Source of the DNA: Streptomyces sp. MUM 2J
Lineage (GTDB): Bacteria; Actinomycetota; Actinomycetes; Streptomycetales; Streptomycetaceae
Assembly: GCF_022414535.1 (NCBI RefSeq)
Contig: NZ_JADWYM010000008.1
Location: forward strand, 122,038-186,037
Reading direction: 5' to 3'
DNA length: 64,000 nucleotides
A program made the position numbers and the translations under genes. The notes below the pieces were generated by a model, which was given only the letters and a program-made list of their open reading frames with translations, did no database searches and was not told where the DNA came from. Positions 16,391 to 26,100 of this stretch are shown here, in pieces (within the stretch, counting starts at the first letter, position 1; each line of letters begins with the position of its first letter).

Positions 16391-17809
16391 TCATCGATCG
16401 GAGACCGGCTGGGGCGCGGGTTCCGCCGACTCCCGGTCCGTGTCCGTGCCCGCGTCCGTGCCTCCGGACGCGTCCCCGGCCAGGTCATGCGCCGGCTCCT
16501 CGCCGGAGTCCTCCGCGGCGGGCTTCGGCGCCCTGTCCGAGAGCCCGCGCAGCGCCGGCGTCAGGTAGCCCGCGACCGCCGTCGCCAGTACCAGCAGCCC
16601 GAGCAGCCCGAGCAGCAGGGCCATGCCGCGTCCGGGGCCGGTCCCCAGGACCTCACCGACGCTCCCCGCGAGCGGGCCCTTCTCCGCGAGCAGGGGCTCG
16701 AAGACGCGGTCGGCGACCGGTCCGGCGAGGAGGTAGCTGCTGCACAGGACGGTGTTGGTCACCATGTTGAACGTGGCGAACGCCCGGCCCTGCAGGTCGG
16801 GTTCCACCTCGGTGCCGATGATGCTCCGCGACGTGCCGTCGATGATCATCGAGCAGAACATGAAGCCGAACGCGGCGGTCGCCACCAGCGCGACGCTGGG
16901 ACGCAGCGATCCGAGGCAGAGGAACAGGCCGAGCGGGACGGCGAATCCGGCGGTCCCGTGGACACGGCGCCGGGGGCCGCCCCAGGACGCCATGGTGACG
17001 CTGCCGAGGACCAGGCCGATACCGCCGATCGTCAGGACCAGGCCCAGGGCGGAGACGGACGCGAAGCTGATCACCATCGGGGTGATGAGGATGTCGACGA
17101 AGCCGACGCTGAGGTCGAGCGCCGCGTAGAAGAGGGCGAGGGCGACCAGTGCGCGCTTGCCCGCGAGGGCCCGCCAGCCCTGCCCGATCTCGGCGCGCAG
17201 GGACCCCTTGCCCGCGGCTCCCGCCTTCGACGCCTGCGGGGCGGGAATGCGCGTCACGAAGAGCACGACGACGTTGACGAGGAAGGTCGCGCAGTCGATG
17301 AACAGGACCCCGTCGAGCCCGACGCCGACCATGAGCGCACCGCCGAGCGCCGGTGCCACGGTCTGGCTGACCGCGTTCGCGACCCCCATCAGGCCGTTGG
17401 CCCGGCCGATCTGCTCCCTGGGCGCGAGCAGGACGACGATCGAGTTGAGCGCCGGCACCTGCATGGCCCGCAGCGACGACCGGATCAGGGTGGTGGTGAA
17501 GATGTGCCACGGCTCCAGGTGACCGGCCATGTAGAGCAGACCCAGGGTCAGGGTGGTGCCGATGCCCACCGCGTCACTGACGAGCAGGATCACCCGGCGG
17601 TCCCAGCGGTCCACGAGCGCGCCGGCCAGCGGTGAGAACAGGATGCCGGGCAGGAAGGCGAGTACGAAGGTCAGGGCGAGCTGGGTGGTCGAGCCCGTTT
17701 CGAGATAGACCCACACCCCGAGCGCGAATCCGGTGAGTGCCGTCCCCGTCATCGTCACCAGGCTGCTCGCCCAGATTGCTGTGAACTTGCGCATGCGCGA
17801 CTGCCCCAT
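16391..17809 (-). CDS. MFS exporter
   Basis: A 472-residue major facilitator protein with about 12 membrane helices and a long acidic, Pro/Asp-rich cytoplasmic tail after residue 420. The loop between helices 2 and 3 reads GALVDRWDRRVIL, the canonical MFS A motif, and the family resembles the enterobactin-exporter/MdtH-like group. It is the first gene of the leftward operon ahead of the LanB-type gene. The start at 17809 lacks a clear SD; ATG 17794 (MRKFTAIW) is an alternative. It probably exports the cluster's product or an intermediate that the M28 peptidase then processes. Confidence 0.9.
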   Translation of the reverse strand: MGQSRMRKFTAIWASSLVTMTGTALTGFALGVWVYLETGSTTQLALTFVLAFLPGILFSPLAGALVDRWDRRVILLVSDAVGIGTTLTLGLLYMAGHLEPWHIFTTTLIRSSLRAMQVPALNSIVVLLAPREQIGRANGLMGVANAVSQTVAPALGGALMVGVGLDGVLFIDCATFLVNVVVLFVTRIPAPQASKAGAAGKGSLRAEIGQGWRALAGKRALVALALFYAALDLSVGFVDILITPMVISFASVSALGLVLTIGGIGLVLGSVTMASWGGPRRRVHGTAGFAVPLGLFLCLGSLRPSVALVATAAFGFMFCSMIIDGTSRSIIGTEVEPDLQGRAFATFNMVTNTVLCSSYLLAGPVADRVFEPLLAEKGPLAGSVGEVLGTGPGRGMALLLGLLGLLVLATAVAGYLTPALRGLSDRAPKPAAEDSGEEPAHDLAGDASGGTDAGTDTDRESAEPAPQPVSDR

Positions 17810-17987
17810 CCACGGTTTGTGTCAAGTCGGGAATGGAATCACGTCGCTCAGGACGCAATGCCTTTCCATGTCGGAGGCGTACGGCGCCCAATGGACCGTG
17901 CACACAGCCATGTTCACGGATCGGGCCGCATCGAGTGCATCCCCCCTTTATGGGACGCCCGCCCTCTCCGACAGGCGATTACCTTCC

Positions 17988-18016
17988 TTGGCATGGTGTG
18001 GGCTGCCGCCCATATT
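17988..18016 (+). promoter_or_regulatory. Candidate promoter for the FAAL-NRPS operon
   Basis: TTGGCA (17988-17993), a 17-nt spacer and CATATT (18011-18016) make the best -35/-10 pair in the 390-bp divergent region between the exporter and the FAAL gene. Transcription would start about 175 nt before the FAAL start codon. The rest of 17810-18199 shows no convincing rightward gene; a 29-codon leftward frame at 17822-17911 is discussed in the findings. Confidence 0.4.
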
Positions 18017-18199
18017 GCGCCTCGTCGGACAGCGGGCGGGATGTCGCACCGGCCCGGCGCAGGCGACGAACTACTTGACCTCAGGTCCCCGGCAGAGGCG
18101 GCGTCGCAAGCCGTGTCCCGCAGCGCACGGGGGCCGTACCCGGCCTGCCCGGAATCCCCGGTCGGGCCGTCGGAACAGCATGCTCGGGAGGGCCCCCTG

Positions 18200-20119
18200 A
18201 TGATCGACCGCGCGAACCTTCTGGTCGACATACTCCACTCCCGGGCCGACCGGGAACCGGACGCCACCGCCTACGAGCTCGTCGGCAGGGACGGGCCGAC
18301 CACCGTGCTGAGCTACGGCTCGCTCGCCGGCCGGGCCTCTGCCCTCGCCCGGCAGCTGGCCGGCTGCGGTGACGGTCCGGTGCTGCTGCTCTATCCGGCC
18401 GGCCTGGAGTACGTGGTCGCGGTCTTCGCGGGGTTCCTGGCCGGCCGGCCGGTCATTCCCGCCTACCCGCCGGACCAGTCGTCCCTCCCGGACCGCAGGC
18501 GGCTGTCGGGCATCGTCGAGGACGCCCGCCCCTCGGTCGTCCTCGCCCCCGGGCGCCACCCCGGATTCCCGGCGGCGGCCTTCCTGTCCGTCCCCGGCCC
18601 GGAGGCCGACGGCACGTCCTGGTACCGCCCGGCGGGCGCCGAGGACCAGCGGGTCGCCATCATCCAGTACACCTCCGGCAGCACCGGGCGCCCCCGCGGT
18701 GTCCTGGTTCGCCACGACAGCGTCGCGGCGAACACGGCCGCCATCGCGGAGGCGTTCGGCCTGACCGCCGCCTCGCGCGGCATGACGTGGCTGCCGCCGT
18801 ACCACGACATGGGTCTCGTCGGCGGGCTGCTCGCGCCGATGTCCGCGGGCATTCCGGTACGGGTCATGCCGCCGGAGGACTTCCTCAAGGCGCCGCTGTC
18901 CTGGCTGCGGCAGATCACCGAACACGGCATCACGGTCAGCGGCGGCCCCGACTTCGCGTACCAGTTGTGTGTGCGCCGCGCGCACAACGACGCCGCTCTG
19001 GAAGGGCTCGACCTGTCGGGCTGGAGCGTCGCCTTCAGCGGCGGCGAGACGGTCAAACAGCAGACCATGGCCGCGTTCGCGGAGCGCTTCGGGCCGGTCG
19101 GTTTCGCCCCCGAGGCGTTCGTGCCCTGCTACGGACTGGCGGAGGCGACGCTGATCGTCAGCGCGGGCCACTGGTCGGGGCCGACGGCCGACGGCACGGT
19201 CAGCTGCGGCACTCCGGTGACCGGCCAGCGCGTCACCGTCGTGGACCCGGACACGGGCGCACCGCGCCAGGAGGGCCAGGAGGGCGAGATCTGGATCGCC
19301 GGGGAGCACGTCACCGCCGGCTACCACTCCGCGGACTCCACCGGCCTCTTCGGTGAGCTGGACGGCGGGACGTTCCTGCGCACCGGTGACCTCGGTCGCC
19401 TGCGGGCGGGCGAGCTGACCGTCACCGGGCGGGCCAAGGACGTCATCGTGTTCCGGGGCGCCAACCACCACGCGTCGGACGTCGAGGCGCCCGCCCTGGA
19501 GGTACTCGGCCGCAGGGCCGGCACGGCGGCCGCGTTCCTGGTCGACGGCCCGTCCCCGTGCCCGGTCCTGGTCGCGGAGGTCCGCGGCGAGCGGACCGCG
19601 GAACTCGCCTCGCAGGTGCGCGCCGCCGTGCTCGCGGCCACCCGGCTGCCCCTGGGGCTGGTGGTTCTGGTGCAGCCACGTACCGTGCCGCGCACGTCGA
19701 GCGGGAAGGTCCGGCGGTCCCGGTGCCGGGAGGAGTTCCTGGCAGGGGTGTACGGCGACGCGGTCGTCGACGATCCGGGCAGGCTCGGCGAACTGTCCTG
19801 CGGTCAGCCCTCGTCGGCCGCGGCGGACGAACTGACCACGCTGGTCTGCGGGATCGTCGCCGGAGTCCGGAACATCCCGGAGTGCCGGCCGACGGACGGC
19901 CTGGTCGATCTGGGCCTCGACTCGGTGCTGGCCGCCGAGGCGGCGGCGGTCCTGGAGGACGCGCTGGAGCTGCCCGTGCCACTGGCGACGGTGCTCTCGG
20001 CGGCGACCCCGCAGGACGTGGCGAACGGGCTGGTGAAGGAATGGCTCGCCGAAGGGCGGGCGGAGGGCGCGGTACTCGACCGCGTCATCTCGGTGCTCAA
20101 GGGCGAGGCGGTGGCGTGA
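18200..20119 (+). CDS. Fatty acyl-AMP ligase fused to an acyl carrier protein
   Basis: A 639-residue protein. Residues 1-540 form a fatty acyl-AMP ligase: P-loop [12 protein letters not shown] near 157, the FAAL-type [24 protein letters not shown] and the terminal [10 protein letters not shown] lysine region. Residues 545-625 are a carrier domain with [10 protein letters not shown], phosphopantetheine Ser575. It should adenylate a free fatty acid and load it on its own ACP to start a lipopeptide. ATG 18200 is preceded by GGGAGGG; a longer open frame upstream has no such site. Its stop overlaps the NRPS start (TGATG), so loading protein and NRPS are translationally coupled. A diffusible desaturase encoded just past the NRPS may modify the acyl-ACP. 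Confidence 0.93.
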   Translation: MIDRANLLVDILHSRADREPDATAYELVGRDGPTTVLSYGSLAGRASALARQLAGCGDGPVLLLYPAGLEYVVAVFAGFLAGRPVIPAYPPDQSSLPDRRRLSGIVEDARPSVVLAPGRHPGFPAAAFLSVPGPEADGTSWYRPAGAEDQRVAIIQYTSGSTGRPRGVLVRHDSVAANTAAIAEAFGLTAASRGMTWLPPYHDMGLVGGLLAPMSAGIPVRVMPPEDFLKAPLSWLRQITEHGITVSGGPDFAYQLCVRRAHNDAALEGLDLSGWSVAFSGGETVKQQTMAAFAERFGPVGFAPEAFVPCYGLAEATLIVSAGHWSGPTADGTVSCGTPVTGQRVTVVDPDTGAPRQEGQEGEIWIAGEHVTAGYHSADSTGLFGELDGGTFLRTGDLGRLRAGELTVTGRAKDVIVFRGANHHASDVEAPALEVLGRRAGTAAAFLVDGPSPCPVLVAEVRGERTAELASQVRAAVLAATRLPLGLVVLVQPRTVPRTSSGKVRRSRCREEFLAGVYGDAVVDDPGRLGELSCGQPSSAAADELTTLVCGIVAGVRNIPECRPTDGLVDLGLDSVLAAEAAAVLEDALELPVPLATVLSAATPQDVANGLVKEWLAEGRAEGAVLDRVISVLKGEAVA

Positions 20120-23100
20120 TGGACCTGACGACTGGACGAAGCCTGGTGGCACGCTGGCGCGAGGCCAGGAGCGCGAGCGGGCCCGCCTCGCTCAGCCCCG
20201 CCCAGCAGGGCATCTGGCTGTTCGAGGGGCTCCACCCGCACACCCCGGTGTTCAACCTCGCCTTCGCGGCCCGGCACGCGGGACCACTCGACCACGACAG
20301 GTTCGACGCGGCGGTCACCGCCCTGATCGGCCGCCACCCGGCCCTGCGCAGCACCTTCCACGCGGGGTCCGAGGGCCCTGTCCGGACGGTGCACACGGAA
20401 CCGGCCGGACCGGCGACGGTCTGGACCGACCTGCGCGACGACCCCGGTGCCGCCGATGCCGCCGAGAAGCTCGCCGCGGAGGCCGCCGCCGAGCCGTTCG
20501 ACCTGGGCCGGGCGCCGCTCGTGCGCGTCCACGGCATCCGGCTCGCCGACGAGGAACACCTCCTGGTCTTCGTCACCCACCACCTGGTGTGCGACGGCGG
20601 CTCGCTGCGCGTCCTCTTCGGTGAGCTCGAACACCTCTACGGCGGCGGCACGCTGCCGCTCCCGGCGGCGGACGTCCCCACCCCGGTGGCCGACCCCGAC
20701 CACCTCTCCTACTGGACGGAACGGCTGGCCGGGCTGCCCGTCCTCGACCTGCCCACCGACCGGCCGCGCACAGCGGACTCCGGCTTCCGCGCCGGTTCGG
20801 TCCCGGTGGACCTCCCCGGCGAGCTGGTGGCCGCCGCCGAACGGCTCGCGAAGGAGGAGGGCACCACCCTCTTCACGGTCCTCCTCGCCGCCTACCAGCT
20901 GCTCCTCGGCCGCCACACCGGGCAGAGCGACTTCGCCGTGGGTACGGCCGAGGCGGGACGCGCCCGCCCCGGCACCCACGGCATCGTCGGGCTGCTCACC
21001 AACCCGCTGGTCCTGCGCGCCGACCTCTCGGGCCGCCCCACCTTCCGCCAGCTGGTACGCCGCGCCGAAGAGACCGGCCTCGCCGCCCTCGCCCACCGCG
21101 ACGCCCCCTTCGAGGAGGTCGTCGCCGCGCTCGCGACCGGCCGCAGCATGGACCGCTCACCCCTGTTCCGCACCCACTTCGTCTTCCACGGCGAGTTCGG
21201 CACCCCCCGGCTCGGCGGCACTGCGCTGCGCCCGGTCCGGCTGCCGCGCCAGGCCACCCAGCACGACGTCGAACTCCACCTGTGGCGCGACGGCGAGCGG
21301 CTGTGGGGGACCTGGGACTACAACGCGGACCTCTTCGACGCACCGACCGCGAGCCGTACCGCCGAGCGACTGCACGTGCTGCTCGCCGACGCCCTCGCCG
21401 ACCCCGACCGACTCGCCGCGCACCTCGACCCGCACACCGACGAGGATCGCGCGTTCCTCGCCCGGTGGGGCACCGGCCCCCGGCCCGGCACCGAGCCCGC
21501 CCGCCTCACCGACCTGTTCGCCGAGCAGGTCGCGCGTGTGCCGGACGGGCTCGCCGTCACCGACGCCCGGCAGCGACTCACCTACCGCCAGCTGGACGAG
21601 CGCTCCAACCAGCTCGCCCATCTGCTGCGGGCCGGCGGTACGGTGGCCGAGGACGTCGTCGGCATCCAGCTGCGGCGCACCGCCGACCTCGCCGTGGCGA
21701 TGATCGGCATCCTCAAGGCCGGCGCCGCCTATCTGCCGCTCGATCCGGCCTACCCGGCCGAGCGCATCGAGTTCATGCGCCGGGACAGCGGCGCCCGCAC
21801 GATCCTCGCCGAGCTGGACCACGAGGCCCTCGACCAGCAGCCGGTGACGCCGGTCGACGACATCGGCACACGACCGGACTCGCTCGCGTACGTCCTCTAC
21901 ACATCGGGCTCGACCGGCAACCCGAAGGCGGTCATGCTCACCCACGCCGGCACCGTCGAGATGGTGCGCTGGGGGCTGCGCGAGTACACCGCCGACCAGC
22001 TGTCGCGGGTGCTCGCGTCCACGTCGATCTGTTTCGACGTGTCGGTCTTCGAGTTCTTCGGCCCGCTCAGCGCGGGCGGCACGGTCGTCGTCGTGGACGA
22101 CCCGCTCGCCCTGCTGGCACCCGACGCCCCCGAGGTCACCCTGATCTGCACGGTGCCCTCCGCCGCACGGGAGCTGGTCGCCGGCGGTGGCCTGCGGGGC
22201 GCTCCCAAGGTGATCGGCCTCGGCGGCGAGGCCCTGCCCGGCGCCCTGGTGGAGGACCTGTACGCCACGGGTCACGTCGAGGCCGTGTACAACCTCTACG
22301 GCCCGAGCGAGGACACCACCTACTCGACCTGCTCCCGCGTCGCCCGCGGCGAGCAGCAGCCGGCGATCGGGCTGCCGGTCCCGCACGAGCACGCGTACGT
22401 CCTGGACACCGAACTGCGCCCGGTGCCGGTGGGTGCCGTCGGCGAGCTGTACCTCAGCGGCGCGGGCCTGGCCCGCGGCTATCTGAACCGCGCCGCCCTG
22501 ACCGCCTCCCGCTTCGTCCCCGACCCGTTCGCCCCCGGCCGGCGCATGTACCGGACCGGTGACCTGGTCCGTTACCGTCCGGACGGCGAGCTGGTCTACC
22601 TCGGGCGCCAGGACTTCCAGGTCAAGGTGCGCGGGCAGCGCATCGAGCTGGGCGAGATCGAGGCGGCCCTGCGCCGCCTCCCCGAGGTGGCCGACGCTGT
22701 CGCCACGATGCACGGCGACCGACTGGTCGGATACGTGACCGCCACCACGCCCGGCGCCGTCGACCACGGCGAGCTGCGCGACCATCTGCGGCGGACCCTG
22801 ACCGATGCGATGGTGCCGTCCGCCTTCGTGGTGCTCGACGCCGTTCCTCGCACCCCCAACGGCAAGGTCGACCGGCGTGCCCTGCCCGCGCCCGTGCAGA
22901 CGGGCAGCCGGGGCGAGCCACCCCGGGGCGCGGCCGAGGAACTCGTCGCCGAGATCTGGCACGAGGTCCTCGGCGTGGAGACCGTGGGGCGCGACGACGA
23001 CTTCTTCGATCTGGGCGGGCACTCGCTGCTCGCCGGGCAGGTTCTCAGCCGGCTGCGCGAGCGCGCCGGGGTGGACGCCTCCGTACGCCTGCTCTTCGAG

Positions 23101-26100
23101 CGGTCGGTGCTGTCCGAGCTGGCGGCGGCGCTGCAGGACTCCGGCACCCGGCCGGTACCGGTCGCCGCGCCGCGCCGGCCCGGCCCGGACGGCACCCAGG
23201 TGGCCCCGGTGACCACCGGGCAGCAGCAGCTGTGGTTCCTGTGCCGGATGGACCCCGCCGCCCACCGGGCCTGGCTGATGCAGGGATCGCTGCGGATCAG
23301 CGGTGCGGTCCGCCCCGACCTGCTGGACCAGGCGCTGCGCACGGTGGTGCGCCGCCACGAGGCGCTGCGCACCACCTTCCGCGAGGTGGACGGAGAGCTG
23401 GAGCAGGTCATCCACCCCGAGCCGCTCGCCGGGCTGGAACGCGCGCGGCTGAGCACGCAGTCGGAGCTGACGGAGCTCGCCGAGGAGGCGGCCGCCGGGC
23501 TGGACCCGGGCGCGGGCCCGTTGCTGAGGGTCCACCTGGCCGAGTTCGGCGAGGAGGACCACGTCCTGCTGCTCACCGTGCACCACCTCGTCGCCGACGG
23601 CTGGTCCCTCGCCGTCCTGGGCGAGGAGCTCGGCCGGGCGTACGCGGCGCAGCTGGAGGAGCGTGACCCCGGCCTGCCGGAGCTTCCCGTCCAGTACGCC
23701 GACTACGCCGCCTGGCAGCGGCAGGCACTGGACAGCGGCGCCCTCGCGCCTCACATCGCCTACTGGCGGGAGCAGTTGGACGGCGTGGCCCCGCTGGAGC
23801 TCCGTACCGACCGCCTTCGCCCGGCCCGTCCCAGCTACCGCGGCGCGCTGGTCCGCCGCCGGGTCCCCGCCGACGTCGCACGACGGCTGCGCGCGCACGG
23901 GGCGGAGCAGTCGGCCAGCCCGTACATGGTGCTGCTCTCGGCGTTCCTGGTGCTCCTCCACCGGCACAGCGAGCAGACGGACATCGCGGTCGGTTCGCCC
24001 GTCGCGGGCCGCAGCCACAGCGACTTCGAGCGCCTCATCGGGTTCTTCCTGCACACCGTCGTGCTGCGCGCCGAAGTCCGCGACGACGCCTCCTTCACCG
24101 GGCTGCTCCAGCAGGTCCGCCGGACGGTGCTCGACGCCCTCGACCACCAGGACGCGCCGTTCGAGGCGATCCTGGAGGAGCTCGACCTGCCCGCCCGGGG
24201 TCCGAGCCGCACCCCGCTGTTCGATGTGATGTTCAACTACCTGAACCAGCCCGGCTCCGGGTTCACCGCCCCGGGCCTGACCGCCGAGCAGGTCGCGGCG
24301 GAGCGGCTGCCCGCCAAGTACGACCTGGAGCTGTACGTGGAGGACCTGCCCGACGGCACGGTCGATCTGCTGCTCAGCTACAGCGTCGACCTGTTCGGCC
24401 CTGACACCGCGGAGGCCATGCTCAGCCGGTACGTCACGCTGCTCACCCGGGTCGCGGCCGACCCGCTGAGCCCCGTGGGCGACCTGCGCCTCACCGAGGG
24501 CGCCGGCATCCCCCTCACCCCGTCCATCGCCCCGGAGGGCGGCACCGTCGCCGACGGGTTCCTGGAGCGGGTGGCGCTCCACCCCGACCGGCTCGCGCTG
24601 TGGACCCCGGACGTCTCCGTCAGCTATGCCGAAGCCGACCACCGCGCACGGGTGCTCGGCGGCGCCCTGCGCGCGCGGGTGGCGGCCGACCGCGGACGGG
24701 TCGGGATCCTCTGCGGGCAGGGGGTCGAGGTGCCCCTGGCGATGCTCGGCATCATGGCGAGCGGCCACGCCTACATGCCGCTGGACACCAACGCCCCCGA
24801 GGGCCGGCTGTCGCAGCTCGTCGAACTCACCGACGCCGACGCCATCGTCACCGACCGCGCCAACCGGGCACTCGCCGAGCAGATCGCGGGGGGCCGGCCC
24901 GTGCTCGACGTGGACGACACCACCGCGCGTCCGCTGGACGCCTGGACCCCGCTCGACCCGGACGCCGTCGCGTACGTCCTGTTCACCTCCGGCTCCACCG
25001 GACAGCCCAAGGCGGTCGTGCAGAGCCACCACAACGTGGCACGGCACGTGTACGCCTACGCCGACGTGCTCGGCGTCCGGGAGACCGACCGGCTCACCAT
25101 GGTCTGCTCCTACACCGCCGACGGCGCCGGTCAGGACCTCTACTCGGCGCTCGTCCACGGGGCCACCGCCTGCCCCATGGACCTGCGCCGGGACGGAGCC
25201 GAAGCGGTCCGCGAGACCCTGGCCCGCTCCGGGGCGACCATCTACCACTCCACCCCGACCGCGTTCCGTGAACTCGCCACCGCCGTCGGCGCCGCCGACT
25301 GGCCCGACACCCTGCACACCACCGCGTACGGCGGTGAGAAGCTGACCCGCGACGACGTCGTCTTCGTGCAGCGCAAGCTGCCCGACTGCAAGATCGTCAA
25401 CGTCTACGGGCTCACCGAGTGCAGCGTCGCCCTGATGCACGTCATCGAACCCGGCGAGGCGCTCCCCCGCGCCTCGGTGTCGATCGGCCGCCCGATTCCC
25501 GGCGTCGACGTACACCTCCGGGGCACTGACGGCCGCCCCGCCGAACTCTTCGGCGAGATCATCTGCTCGGGGCCGTCCCTGGCACTGGGCTACCTCGACC
25601 CCGACCAGACGGCAGCCGCCTTCCACGACGGCCCCGACGGCCGCAGCTACCGCACCGGCGACCTCGCCTGGCTGCTCCCCGACGGTTCCCTGGAGCTCGT
25701 CGGCCGCCGCGACGGCCAGGTCAAACTCTGGGGCCACCGGGTCGAGACCGGCGAGGTCGAGGCCCGGTTGCGCGCCCTGCCCGGGGTCACCGACGCGGCG
25801 GTGGTCCCCGTCACCGACCCGGCCGGGCGGATCCAGCTCGCCGGATACTTCACCGGAACGGCCGAACAGAGCGCATTGCGGGCCCAGTTGTACGCGATCC
25901 TGCCGCACTACATGGTGCCCAGGGTGCTCGTCCCGATGGCGGGCCTGCCGTACACCCGGACCGCGAAGATCAGTCGCACCGAACTGCCCGCACCCGACTG
26001 GGACGCACCCGCCCCGTCCGCCCCGCCCCGCACCCCCACCGAACGGGCCGTCGCCGAGGTCATCAGCGAGGTCCTGGAGGTCTCCGCGGTCGGCCGGCAG

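Noticed and set aside
17819..18199. N-terminal extension of the FAAL frame
   Set aside because: No ribosome site, no homology, and it spans the best promoter candidate; ATG 18200 has GGGAGGG and matches the family start.
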